Source of the DNA: Flavobacterium flevense | Lineage (GTDB): Bacteria > Bacteroidota > Bacteroidia > Flavobacteriales > Flavobacteriaceae | Direction: 5' to 3' | Length of the DNA: 64,000 nucleotides | Assembly: GCF_900142775.1 (NCBI RefSeq) | Contig: NZ_FRCC01000001.1 | Coordinates: forward strand, 1-64,000 | Part shown: in pieces, positions 7,980 to 16,147 of the stretch | Layout: the number at the start of each line of letters is the position of its first letter | Position numbering within the stretch: the first letter of the stretch is position 1 | Notes under the pieces: generated by a model | What the model was told of the DNA's origin: nothing | The model's database searches: none | The model's input: the letters and a program-made list of their open reading frames with translations, nothing else | Position numbers and translations under genes: made by a program

Positions 7980-8747
7980 ATGGGCAAAATCATTGCGATT
8001 GCTAATCAAAAAGGAGGCGTTGGAAAGACTACTACATCAGTTAATCTTGCTGCTTCCCTGGGCGTTTTAGAAAAGAAAGTTTTATTAATTGATGCTGATC
8101 CTCAGGCTAATGCCAGTTCAGGATTAGGAATTGATGTGGAAAGTGTAGAAATTGGTACTTACCAGATTCTGGAACACAGCAATACTCCTAAAGAAGCAGT
8201 AGTAAAATGTTCCGCTCCTAATGTAGATGTTATTCCTGCTCATATTGATCTTGTGGCTATCGAAATTGAATTAGTAGACAAGGAAAACAGAGAGTATATG
8301 CTTAAAAAAGCGTTGGAAAGTGTCAAAGATGATTATGATTACATCATCATTGACTGTGCTCCTTCGCTGGGCTTACTAACATTAAATGCTTTAACAGCTG
8401 CCGATTCTGTAATTATTCCTATTCAATGTGAATATTTTGCATTAGAAGGATTAGGAAAATTATTGAATACTATTAAAAGTATCCAGAAAATTCATAATCC
8501 GGACTTAGATATCGAAGGTTTATTATTAACCATGTACGATTCCAGGTTACGTTTATCCAATCAGGTGGTTGAAGAAGTTCAAAAACATTTTAATGATATG
8601 GTTTTTGAAACCGTTATCCAGCGAAATGTGAAATTGAGCGAAGCACCTAGTTTTGGCGAAAGCATTATTAACTATGATGCTACCAGCAAAGGAGCAACAA
8701 ATTATTTACATCTTGCTCAAGAAGTTATAAAGAAAAATAGCAACTAA
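7980..8747 (+). CDS. parA: Chromosome-partitioning ATPase ParA (Soj)
   Basis: 255 aa. The deviant Walker A KGGVGKTT is at residues 11-18, followed by LIDADPQANAS (about 36-46) and the Walker B segment IIIDCAPSLG (about 121-130). ParA is a nucleoid-bound ATPase that, with ParB, segregates replication origins. Length and sequence are of the chromosomal Soj class. parB starts 4 bases after the stop, so they form an operon. The upstream region carries only an approximate promoter (TATTTTTA). Confidence 0.97.
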   Translation: MGKIIAIANQKGGVGKTTTSVNLAASLGVLEKKVLLIDADPQANASSGLGIDVESVEIGTYQILEHSNTPKEAVVKCSAPNVDVIPAHIDLVAIEIELVDKENREYMLKKALESVKDDYDYIIIDCAPSLGLLTLNALTAADSVIIPIQCEYFALEGLGKLLNTIKSIQKIHNPDLDIEGLLLTMYDSRLRLSNQVVEEVQKHFNDMVFETVIQRNVKLSEAPSFGESIINYDATSKGATNYLHLAQEVIKKNSN

Positions 8748-8751
8748 TTTT

Positions 8752-9651
8752 ATGGCAAAAGCAATAAAAAAACAAGCCTTAGGAAGAGGTTTATCTGCAT
8801 TATTAAAAGATCCTGAAAATGACATAAAATCAGTTGAGGACAAAAATGCAGACAAGGTTGTTGGAAATATTATTGAGCTCGAAATAGAAGCTATAGAAAT
8901 AAATCCGTTTCAGCCCCGAAGCAATTTTAACGAAGAATCATTAAAAGAATTAGCCACTTCTATTAAAGAACTGGGGGTAATTCAGCCTATAACTGTTCGA
9001 AAATTAGATTTTAACAAATACCAGTTAATTTCCGGAGAGCGCCGTTTGCGTGCTTCGAAATTAGTAGGTCTTACCACTGTTCCGGCTTATATTCGAATAG
9101 CCAATGATAATGAATCACTGGTGATGGCATTGGTAGAAAATATCCAGCGTCATGACTTAGATCCTATTGAGATTGCACTTTCGTACCAGCGATTAATGGA
9201 TGAAATCCAATTGACGCAGGAGCAAATGAGTGAACGTGTAGGTAAAAAACGTTCTACAATTGCTAATTACTTACGCCTTTTAAAACTGGATCCGATTATC
9301 CAGACAGGAATTCGTGACGGTTTTATCAGCATGGGACACGGAAGAGCCATTATCAACATTGAAGATTTAGACGCTCAAACGGATATTTATCAAAAAATTG
9401 TAAGTCAGAATCTTTCCGTTCGTGATACTGAAGCTTTGGTAAAAAGCTATCAGGAAAGTTTAAAACCAAAAGCGGCTGTAAAAGCTAAAACGGCTTCTTT
9501 TGATATTGACGACAGTCAAAAAAGAGCTTTTAATTCTTATTTTGGCAACAAAGTAGATATCAAAGTCGCCAGTAACGGAAAAGGAAAAATCACCATTCCT
9601 TTCCAGTCTGAAGAAGATTTTAACCGAATTATAGAATTAATCAAGGGATAG
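8752..9651 (+). CDS. parB: Chromosome-partitioning protein ParB (Spo0J)
   Basis: 299 aa. The N-terminus has the ParA-stimulating motif GRGLSALL (residues 10-17), then the ParB/Srx domain with NPFQPR (about 51-56) and the CTP-binding box GERRLRASK (about 104-112), then a helix-turn-helix (MSERVGKKRSTIANYLRLLKL) for parS binding, and a C-terminal dimerisation part. No obvious parS site (16-bp palindrome around CACGTG) was seen in the gene or nearby. Its stop codon shares a base with the GTG start of the next gene, indicating translational coupling. Confidence 0.97.
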   Translation: MAKAIKKQALGRGLSALLKDPENDIKSVEDKNADKVVGNIIELEIEAIEINPFQPRSNFNEESLKELATSIKELGVIQPITVRKLDFNKYQLISGERRLRASKLVGLTTVPAYIRIANDNESLVMALVENIQRHDLDPIEIALSYQRLMDEIQLTQEQMSERVGKKRSTIANYLRLLKLDPIIQTGIRDGFISMGHGRAIINIEDLDAQTDIYQKIVSQNLSVRDTEALVKSYQESLKPKAAVKAKTASFDIDDSQKRAFNSYFGNKVDIKVASNGKGKITIPFQSEEDFNRIIELIKG

Positions 9652-10211
9652 TGAATAAAATTATTTCCATAGCACTATTTCTTATTTTCTTATGCAACAC
9701 TGCTGCATGGGCACAAAAAAAAGTCCCTACAGAAGTAGTTGCTGCTGATACTTTGAAAGCAATAGATATTGACCCGTTAACACCTGCAAAAGCTGCCTTT
9801 TATTCGGCTGTTTTACCGGGTTTAGGTCAGGCTTATAATAAAAAATACTGGAAAATCCCTCTGGTTTATGGTGCCATAGGAACCAGTCTTTATTTTTATT
9901 TAGACAGTAATAAAAAATACCATCAGTTTAGAGATGCCTATAAACGAAGACTGGAAGGATATTCAGACGATGAATTCTCTTATCTGGATGATAACCGGTT
10001 AATTGCGGGTCAAAAATTTTATCAGCGTAACCGTGACTTATCCTCATTATTTATTGTAGGCTTTTATGTTTTAAACATTATTGATGCTAATGTGGATGCC
10101 GCTTTAATGCAGTTTAATGTAGATGATCGTTTATCAGTAAAACCAACTCTTTATCAAAATAGTTTTAACTATAAGACTAATGTAGGACTTACTCTTAATT
10201 ATAATTTTTAA
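9651..10211 (+). CDS. DUF5683 family outer-envelope protein
   Basis: 186 aa with a signal peptide (about 1-22). It contains the DUF5683 core: TPAKAAFYSAVLPGLGQAYNKKYWKIP (about 44-70), a hydrophobic stretch YGAIGTSLYFYL and a second one, FIVGFYVLNIIDANVDAAL (about 133-151). Function is unknown, but the family commonly follows parAB in Bacteroidota, as here. The GTG start at 9651 overlaps the parB stop by one base and is the only start that includes a full signal peptide. Confidence 0.88.
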   Translation: MNKIISIALFLIFLCNTAAWAQKKVPTEVVAADTLKAIDIDPLTPAKAAFYSAVLPGLGQAYNKKYWKIPLVYGAIGTSLYFYLDSNKKYHQFRDAYKRRLEGYSDDEFSYLDDNRLIAGQKFYQRNRDLSSLFIVGFYVLNIIDANVDAALMQFNVDDRLSVKPTLYQNSFNYKTNVGLTLNYNF

Positions 10212-10266
10212 CAGAATACAATAGAATTGGTTTACTCCAAATCATTTTAATTTAAAATACACACAA

Positions 10267-10971
10267 ATGAAAATTGCGCTTTTAGGATACGGAAAAATGG
10301 GTCAGGTTATTGAAAGAATTGCTCTGGAAAGAGGTCATGAAATTGTTTTGAAAAAAGACGAATTCAATACTTATGACGGACTTTCAAATGCAGATGTAGC
10401 TATTGATTTCAGTGTTCCTATGGCTGCAGTAGATAATATTTCGGCTTGTTTCAATACGAATGTTCCTGTAGTTTCGGGAACAACGGGATGGCTGGATCAT
10501 TACGAAGAAATGATTGCATTATGTAAAGAAAAAAACGGTGGTTTTATATCCAGTTCCAACTTTAGTTTAGGCGTGAATTTATTTTTTGGACTTAATGAAT
10601 ACCTGGCCAGAATGATGGCTAATATTGACGGTTACAAAGTTAGCATGGAAGAAATTCATCATATCCATAAACTGGATGCTCCAAGCGGAACCGCTATTTC
10701 ATTAGCACAAGGCGTGATTGAAAACAACAGTCAATACAGCAAATGGACTCTTGAAAATGCAACCGAAAAAGACATTCATATTGAAGCTGTCCGTACGGGT
10801 GAAGTTCCGGGTACTCATACTGTAACGTATGATTCAGGTATTGACAGTATCGAAATTAAACACACAGCTCATAATCGTGAAGGATTTGCACTTGGTGCGG
10901 TTATTGCTGCCGAATGGTTAGCCGGGAAACAAGGTATCTTCAGTATGAGAGATGTACTTAACATTCAATAA
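10267..10971 (+). CDS. dapB: 4-hydroxy-tetrahydrodipicolinate reductase DapB
   Basis: 234 aa, the short form usual in Bacteroidota (E. coli has 273). It has the NAD(P)-binding loop GYGKMGQ (residues 7-13) and the signature HHIHKLDAPSGTA (131-143), which supplies the catalytic His and Lys. The enzyme reduces the lysine/diaminopimelate intermediate that feeds peptidoglycan cross-links. It is 55 bases after the DUF5683 gene and 63 bases before lepB, in the same direction, so the parA-lepB block is probably co-transcribed or nearly so. Confidence 0.96.
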   Translation: MKIALLGYGKMGQVIERIALERGHEIVLKKDEFNTYDGLSNADVAIDFSVPMAAVDNISACFNTNVPVVSGTTGWLDHYEEMIALCKEKNGGFISSSNFSLGVNLFFGLNEYLARMMANIDGYKVSMEEIHHIHKLDAPSGTAISLAQGVIENNSQYSKWTLENATEKDIHIEAVRTGEVPGTHTVTYDSGIDSIEIKHTAHNREGFALGAVIAAEWLAGKQGIFSMRDVLNIQ

Positions 10972-11034
10972 ACTTGTTTAAAATTTAAGGTAGAAATACT
11001 GCTTTAAACTTTTCAAACTTAAAAACACATAATT

Positions 11035-12615
11035 ATGACACTATATCAATGGTTTGTATTTTTTCTTATTATTCAGGTGATTCACTTTTTAGGAACCTGG
11101 AAATTATATGAAGCGGCAGGAAGAAAAAAATGGGAGGCTGCAATACCGGTATATAATGCTATCGTATTAATGAAAATCATTGGTCGCCCTACATGGTGGA
11201 CTTTATTGCTTTTTATTCCCATCATCAACTTAATTATGTTTCCGGTTATCTGGGTAGAAACTCTGAGAAGTTTTGGAAAACGCAGTCAGTTAGATACCTT
11301 TTTAGGCATTATAACTTTTGGATTGTATATCTATTATGTGAATTACACACAAAAATTAGAATATAACAGTGACAGAAGCTTACATCCCAAAAACAAAACT
11401 GCCGATACGGTAAGCTCTCTTTTATTTGCTATTATTGTTGCTACTTTAGTACACACCTATTTTGTACAACCTTATACGATTCCAACTTCTTCATTAGAAA
11501 AATCATTATTAGTGGGTGATTTTCTGTTTGTAAGCAAAATAAATTACGGCGCCCGAGTTCCTATGACTACTGTGGCTTTGCCAATGGTTCATGACACTAT
11601 TCCGATGACCAAAAGAAAATCATACTTAAATTGGCCTTTACTACCCTATTTAAGATTACCGGGAATAGAAGACCATATTAAACGTACAGATATTGTTGTT
11701 TTTAACTGGCCCGTAGATACCGTTCATTATTTCCGTGAACCGGTAGGAACTCCGGGAGTTATAAAACCTATCGATAAAAAATCAAACTATGTAAAACGTT
11801 GTTTGGGTATTCCTGGTGACAGTTTAGCTATAAAAGACGGAATTGTTTATATCAACGGAAAAGTATTAGAATTACCTGAACGTGCTAAACCTCAGTTCTC
11901 GTATGCTGTGGGTATTGATACTAAAAATCCTCCCGTAAATTTAGAACAACTATTAAGAGAAATGGATGTCACTGATGGTGTAGGTCTGAATGATTCCAGA
12001 GACACTCTTTATTTTAGAGCATTAACTGCTGCAGGAGCCGAAAGATTAAAAAATACTGCCGGAATAACTGTTGTAAAACGACAAATAGGTAGAGGTGTTG
12101 AAAATGGAATATTTCCTCAGCTAAACAAATGGAATGCAGATAATTTTGGTCCAATTTATATTCCTCAAAAAGGAAAAACAGTAGCCATTACTCCGGAAAG
12201 TCTTCCTTTTTATAAAAGAATCATCACTACTTATGAAACAGATGACAATGGCAATCAAAATGATTTAAAAGTTACCGGAAACGAAATCAGACTGAATGGA
12301 AAAGTTATCAACTCGTATACTTTCAAACAAAACTACTATTGGATGATGGGTGACAACCGCCACAATTCTGAAGATAGCCGTTACTGGGGTTATGTTCCGG
12401 AAGATCATATTGTAGGGAAACCTGTTTTTATCTGGATGAGCTGGGATACAAACGGAAAAGGATTGAACAAAGTGCGTTGGGACAGAGTTTTCACTACAGT
12501 TAGCGGTGAAGGTCAGCCCCAATCTTATTTCAAAATTTTCCTGATTTTATTAGCCGCATTCTTCGTGGGTGAATATTTTTGGAAAAAAAGAAAAGAAAAA
12601 AAAGAAAACATATAG
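11035..12615 (+). CDS. lepB: Signal peptidase I LepB, long Bacteroidota form
   Basis: 526 aa, much longer than E. coli LepB (324). Residues 1-110 hold several membrane segments (DUF5684-like). A further membrane anchor at 125-142 precedes the catalytic domain. The nucleophile is S153 in IPTSSLEKSL, the general base K254 in YVKRCLGIPGDS, and the conserved box GDNRHNSEDSRYWG lies near 441-454. A C-terminal membrane segment (about 497-514) and a lysine-rich end follow. It removes signal peptides from exported proteins. The large insertion between the catalytic boxes (about 270-400) is typical of this phylum. Confidence 0.95.
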   Translation: MTLYQWFVFFLIIQVIHFLGTWKLYEAAGRKKWEAAIPVYNAIVLMKIIGRPTWWTLLLFIPIINLIMFPVIWVETLRSFGKRSQLDTFLGIITFGLYIYYVNYTQKLEYNSDRSLHPKNKTADTVSSLLFAIIVATLVHTYFVQPYTIPTSSLEKSLLVGDFLFVSKINYGARVPMTTVALPMVHDTIPMTKRKSYLNWPLLPYLRLPGIEDHIKRTDIVVFNWPVDTVHYFREPVGTPGVIKPIDKKSNYVKRCLGIPGDSLAIKDGIVYINGKVLELPERAKPQFSYAVGIDTKNPPVNLEQLLREMDVTDGVGLNDSRDTLYFRALTAAGAERLKNTAGITVVKRQIGRGVENGIFPQLNKWNADNFGPIYIPQKGKTVAITPESLPFYKRIITTYETDDNGNQNDLKVTGNEIRLNGKVINSYTFKQNYYWMMGDNRHNSEDSRYWGYVPEDHIVGKPVFIWMSWDTNGKGLNKVRWDRVFTTVSGEGQPQSYFKIFLILLAAFFVGEYFWKKRKEKKENI

Positions 12616-12625
12616 CCAATGTTTA

Positions 12626-12669
12626 AAAGTCAAAAGTCATAAAATAGCTATTTTATGACTTTTGACTTT
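12626..12669. terminator. 44-bp perfect palindrome after lepB, possible terminator
   Basis: Two perfect 22-base arms meet at AGCT in the centre with no loop. The arms are built from two direct copies of AAAGTCA-type sequence, and part of this (TATGACTTT) recurs just beyond the right arm. It sits between lepB and the WbqC gene and may terminate lepB transcripts, although it lacks a clean T-run. Perfect palindromes of this length are unusual. Confidence 0.55.
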
Positions 12670-12698
12670 ATGACTTTAAAACGTTAGCCAATCAACAA

Positions 12699-13325
12699 AT
12701 GAAAACCTTATTACACCCCTCCTATTTTCCTTCTATCAGTCATTTTGCAGCAATGATACAAGCAGAAAGTATCGTGTTTGAAATGGAAGATAATTTTCAA
12801 AAACAAACCAATAGAAACCGTACGTATATTTATAGTCCTAACGGAATTCAGCTTTTGAATATCCCCATAAAACATTCTAAAACAAGCCACCAAAAGACAA
12901 AAGACATTCAGATAGAAAATGATTTTGACTGGCAAAAACAACATTTTAAATCCTTAGAAGCTGCTTACAGAAGCTCGCCTTTTTTCGAATTTTTTGAAGA
13001 TGATTTCATTCCTTTTTTCGAAAAAAAACATACTTTTTTAATGGATTTGAATTTGGAAGCATTGGAAATTATCTCCAAATGCATGCGTACCAAATTCGAT
13101 TTTGAAACCACTACAGAATATTTTCATGAAGTGGATACCAATGAAATTAAAGATTATCGTTTTTTGGTAAACGGGAAAAAAGACCCTTCCGTTTTTGAAC
13201 CTTACACTCAGGTTTTTGATGATAAATTTGGCTTTATCAACAACTTAAGTATCTTGGATTTACTGTTTAACGAAGGGAAATTTACCGTTGATTATCTAAA
13301 AACACAAAATTTAGTAGTTAAATAA
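12699..13325 (+). CDS. WbqC family protein
   Basis: 208 aa, cytoplasmic. It starts with PSYFPSISHFAAMIQA (residues 8-23), the WbqC-family opening, and continues with NRTYIYSPNGIQLLNIPI and PFFEFFEDDF. WbqC-like proteins occur in polysaccharide and glycan biosynthesis settings and next to lepB in many Bacteroidota; the biochemical role is not established. It starts 83 bases after lepB, past the 44-bp palindrome. Confidence 0.85.
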   Translation: MKTLLHPSYFPSISHFAAMIQAESIVFEMEDNFQKQTNRNRTYIYSPNGIQLLNIPIKHSKTSHQKTKDIQIENDFDWQKQHFKSLEAAYRSSPFFEFFEDDFIPFFEKKHTFLMDLNLEALEIISKCMRTKFDFETTTEYFHEVDTNEIKDYRFLVNGKKDPSVFEPYTQVFDDKFGFINNLSILDLLFNEGKFTVDYLKTQNLVVK

Positions 13326-13386
13326 TTAGGACTAATTTTTTACTGTAAAAATTCAATACTAATTCGTGCATTCGTGGCAATAAAAC

Positions 13387-14433
13387 CTACTCCAGCGAAA
13401 GCTTTGCCATTATCGGGAAATGGTCTGAATTATCAAATTCAGGAAAGGTTTCAAATTTTTTAACCTCCATTTGTTTATCGGCAAAAATATAATCAATTCG
13501 GGCAGGATAATATTTAAAACGATAGGTTTGTCCAAAGCCCACACCGGCTTCTTCAAAAGCATCTTTTGAATCCCCTTTTATAATGCGATACACGTATGAA
13601 AACGCACTGTTATTCATGTCTCCGCAAATGATTACAGGATAAGGACACTCTTTTAAGCTCTCTTTTAAAATCTCCGCTTGTTCTTGTTGTTGCTTAAAAG
13701 CTTTACTGATTCTAAAAAATATCATCTGCGATTTCTCTTTATTCATCACATCAATATTTTCTGAAATCTCATTGACATCCGGCGAAATTTTAATGGATTG
13801 TAAGTGCATATTATACACCCGGATAATGTCTTTCCCCTTCTTAACATCAGCATAAACAACACTATTATTAGAATTAGGAAACAGAATCTTTCCTTGCTCA
13901 ATAATAGGAAATTTAGAGAAAATAGCTTGCGCGGTTTTAATTTGGTCTCCCTCCATAAAAATAGTCCGGTGCGGATATACCTTTAAATCAATATGTGCCG
14001 AATTAGAATATTCCTGGATACATAAAATATCAGGATTTTTATCGTTTACAAATGCTAAAATAGTTTCCGGAATATCTGCTTTATCATCCCATTTAAACAA
14101 ATTAAACAAACGGACATTATAGCTCATCACCACAAAATCCTTATCGCTCTCCGGATATTTTTTAGCCGAAAATTTATAAAACTTATTAATAAAAGTAATA
14201 CCTATTAAAAGAACCAACCCTGAAACAATCATCCTTTTTTTGAACTGAATGGCCCAATACAAAAAGAAAAGGCTGTTTAAAATAAAAAACAAAGGCATGA
14301 AAAGTGTCAAAACGGATAACCATGGAAAAATTTTAGGTGCCAAAAATGGAAGCACATAAGCTATAAAAGTGACGATAATAAGCGTAATGTTCAAATAAAA
14401 CATTCCTGTATTGAACCATGAAAGTTTTTTCAT
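13387..14433 (-). CDS. Membrane-anchored endonuclease/exonuclease/phosphatase family protein
   Basis: 348 aa. Three N-terminal membrane segments (about residues 8-30, 37-60 and 67-85) are followed by an EEP fold: VMSYNVRLFN (about 103-112), the metal-binding Glu in DILCIQEYSN, ICGDMNNSAFS (about 271-281) and the terminal SDHFPIMAKL. The family includes DNase I-like nucleases and phosphodiesterases acting on nucleic acids or lipids. The active site faces the side opposite the loops and cannot be placed with certainty. First gene past the convergent junction; it follows the two rhomboid genes in the same direction. Confidence 0.88.
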   Translation of the reverse strand: MKKLSWFNTGMFYLNITLIIVTFIAYVLPFLAPKIFPWLSVLTLFMPLFFILNSLFFLYWAIQFKKRMIVSGLVLLIGITFINKFYKFSAKKYPESDKDFVVMSYNVRLFNLFKWDDKADIPETILAFVNDKNPDILCIQEYSNSAHIDLKVYPHRTIFMEGDQIKTAQAIFSKFPIIEQGKILFPNSNNSVVYADVKKGKDIIRVYNMHLQSIKISPDVNEISENIDVMNKEKSQMIFFRISKAFKQQQEQAEILKESLKECPYPVIICGDMNNSAFSYVYRIIKGDSKDAFEEAGVGFGQTYRFKYYPARIDYIFADKQMEVKKFETFPEFDNSDHFPIMAKLSLE

Positions 14434-14485
14434 TTTATTTTATTTAATGTCTAAAACCCCTTTTACAACAAAGCATTTTAAACAA

Positions 14486-15361
14486 TTACTTCCCTGACTT
14501 GAATAAAAAATCTTTCTCTTCTTTAGTTAAACTATCGTAACCTGACTGGCTGATTTTATCTAAAATCTCATCAATTTGTTGTTGCGCTTTATCTTTTGTG
14601 ACAATTCTGGAAGCAGTTCTTTTTTCTGCTGGCTTCACATTATAATTTCTATGTACTTTTTTAAAAGGCGTTGATGGAGACATTCTGAAACCATTAGCAA
14701 AAAAATCAATAATACGAGTAACAATCAGACTCATATCAGTACCATTTTGCAATGCTTTTATGTACATAAAACCGAAAAAAGCACCTGCTAAATGCGAAAT
14801 ATGTCCGCCCATATTATCTAAACGGATTTGCATTAAATCTAGTATGAGCAACACCGCTGTTAGATGCCATAATTTGACGTTTCCTATTAACAACAAACGC
14901 ACTTGCATTAAAGGCTGATAAGCCGTAACGGCCACTAATATTGCCATTATTGCTGCCGAAGCTCCCACAATGGCTCCGCTAATATTCATGATATAATAAC
15001 TGGCTGCAAAAACTACTCCTGCAAAAACAGCACTCAAAAGATAGAGTCCTAAAAATTGCTTTTGGGTAAAAAAGGTTAAAAACAACTGACTGGCAAAATT
15101 AAGGACCAATAAATTGAATAAAATATGGAAAAAATCAAAATGAAAAAAAGAATAACTCAGCAGCGACCAAGGTTTCCATAATAAATCTGCCGGATTAGAG
15201 GACAAACTTACATATTGAAGAAAATCGGCTTCAACATTCCCCAGTAGTAATAATCGGGGCAACACATACGAAATTAAGAAACAAGCTATGTTCCAATAAA
15301 TTAATTTATTAGCTACTCCTCCCAGTTTATATTGTAATTTTAAATCGTCTAAAATATTCAT
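14486..15361 (-). CDS. Rhomboid family intramembrane serine protease
   Basis: 291 aa. About six membrane segments lie between residues 20 and 205. The catalytic Ser is S135 in GASAAIMA (the usual GASGA reads GASAA) and the catalytic His is H190 in GGHISHLAGAFFG. A charged cytoplasmic tail (205-291) follows. Rhomboids cleave membrane proteins within or near the bilayer. It lies downstream of a second rhomboid gene and mutL in one minus-strand run; 33 bases separate the two rhomboid genes. Confidence 0.92.
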   Translation of the reverse strand: MNILDDLKLQYKLGGVANKLIYWNIACFLISYVLPRLLLLGNVEADFLQYVSLSSNPADLLWKPWSLLSYSFFHFDFFHILFNLLVLNFASQLFLTFFTQKQFLGLYLLSAVFAGVVFAASYYIMNISGAIVGASAAIMAILVAVTAYQPLMQVRLLLIGNVKLWHLTAVLLILDLMQIRLDNMGGHISHLAGAFFGFMYIKALQNGTDMSLIVTRIIDFFANGFRMSPSTPFKKVHRNYNVKPAEKRTASRIVTKDKAQQQIDEILDKISQSGYDSLTKEEKDFLFKSGK

Positions 15362-15394
15362 TTTTCAATTCTTTTTTCAGGTTGAATAGCCATC

Positions 15395-16147
15395 TTAATT
15401 CCAACGGCGGTCATTAAACTGGTTTTTCTTCCAATACCACATAATCAGAAAACCAGTTATTGCTCCGCCAATGTGTGCAAAATGAGCAATCCCCGAGTCT
15501 ATTCCCATTAAGGAATTCCCAAAGATACCGAAGAAACCATCAAACAAAAGCATATAAACAGGAACAAAGTATTTAGCTTTTACAGGCACAGGAATAAACA
15601 TAATTCCCAGCTCAGCATTAGGAAACATAAAAGCAAAGGCAATTAATAATCCATAAACAGCCCCCGATGCTCCTACCATAGTCGTTGCAAAAGAACTAAT
15701 AAAATTTTGATATTCAGTCGCTGTCAAAAGAGACTGCCATTGCGTATTAATTTTTCCCTGATTCAGTAACTGCAAAATTTCCGTTCTTTGAAAACCATTC
15801 GATTCTAATATACTAACGGCATCATTAAAGTAATAATAACTCACTCCGGTTTGTACCAGAACAGCTCCTAATCCGCAGGAAATATAAAAAAACAAGAATT
15901 TCTTTTCGCCCCAAAAATGTTCCAACGTTGAACCAAAAGAATACAAAGCAAACATATTAAAGAAAATGTGCATAAAATTACCATGCATGAACATGTGGCT
16001 TAATGGCTGCCAAAAATGAAAACCTTGATTTTCAGGAAAAAACATCGCTAAAATTTGATATGCCGGTTCACCTACGACAAGTGTTCCCACAAAAAACAAA
16101 ATATTAATGATTAATAATTGTTTTACTATTGGTGTTATATTCATCAT
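15395..16147 (-). CDS. Rhomboid family intramembrane serine protease
   Basis: 250 aa with six membrane segments. It has the oxyanion-loop region HMFMHGNFMHIFFNM (51-65), the catalytic Ser S161 in VGASGAVYG and the catalytic His H225 in AHFAHIGGAITG. The loop between 100 and 155 is longer than in GlpG. The start overlaps the end of mutL by four bases, so it is translationally coupled to mutL. It is only distantly similar to the neighbouring rhomboid, so the pair is not a recent duplication. Confidence 0.93.
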   Translation of the reverse strand: MMNITPIVKQLLIINILFFVGTLVVGEPAYQILAMFFPENQGFHFWQPLSHMFMHGNFMHIFFNMFALYSFGSTLEHFWGEKKFLFFYISCGLGAVLVQTGVSYYYFNDAVSILESNGFQRTEILQLLNQGKINTQWQSLLTATEYQNFISSFATTMVGASGAVYGLLIAFAFMFPNAELGIMFIPVPVKAKYFVPVYMLLFDGFFGIFGNSLMGIDSGIAHFAHIGGAITGFLIMWYWKKNQFNDRRWN

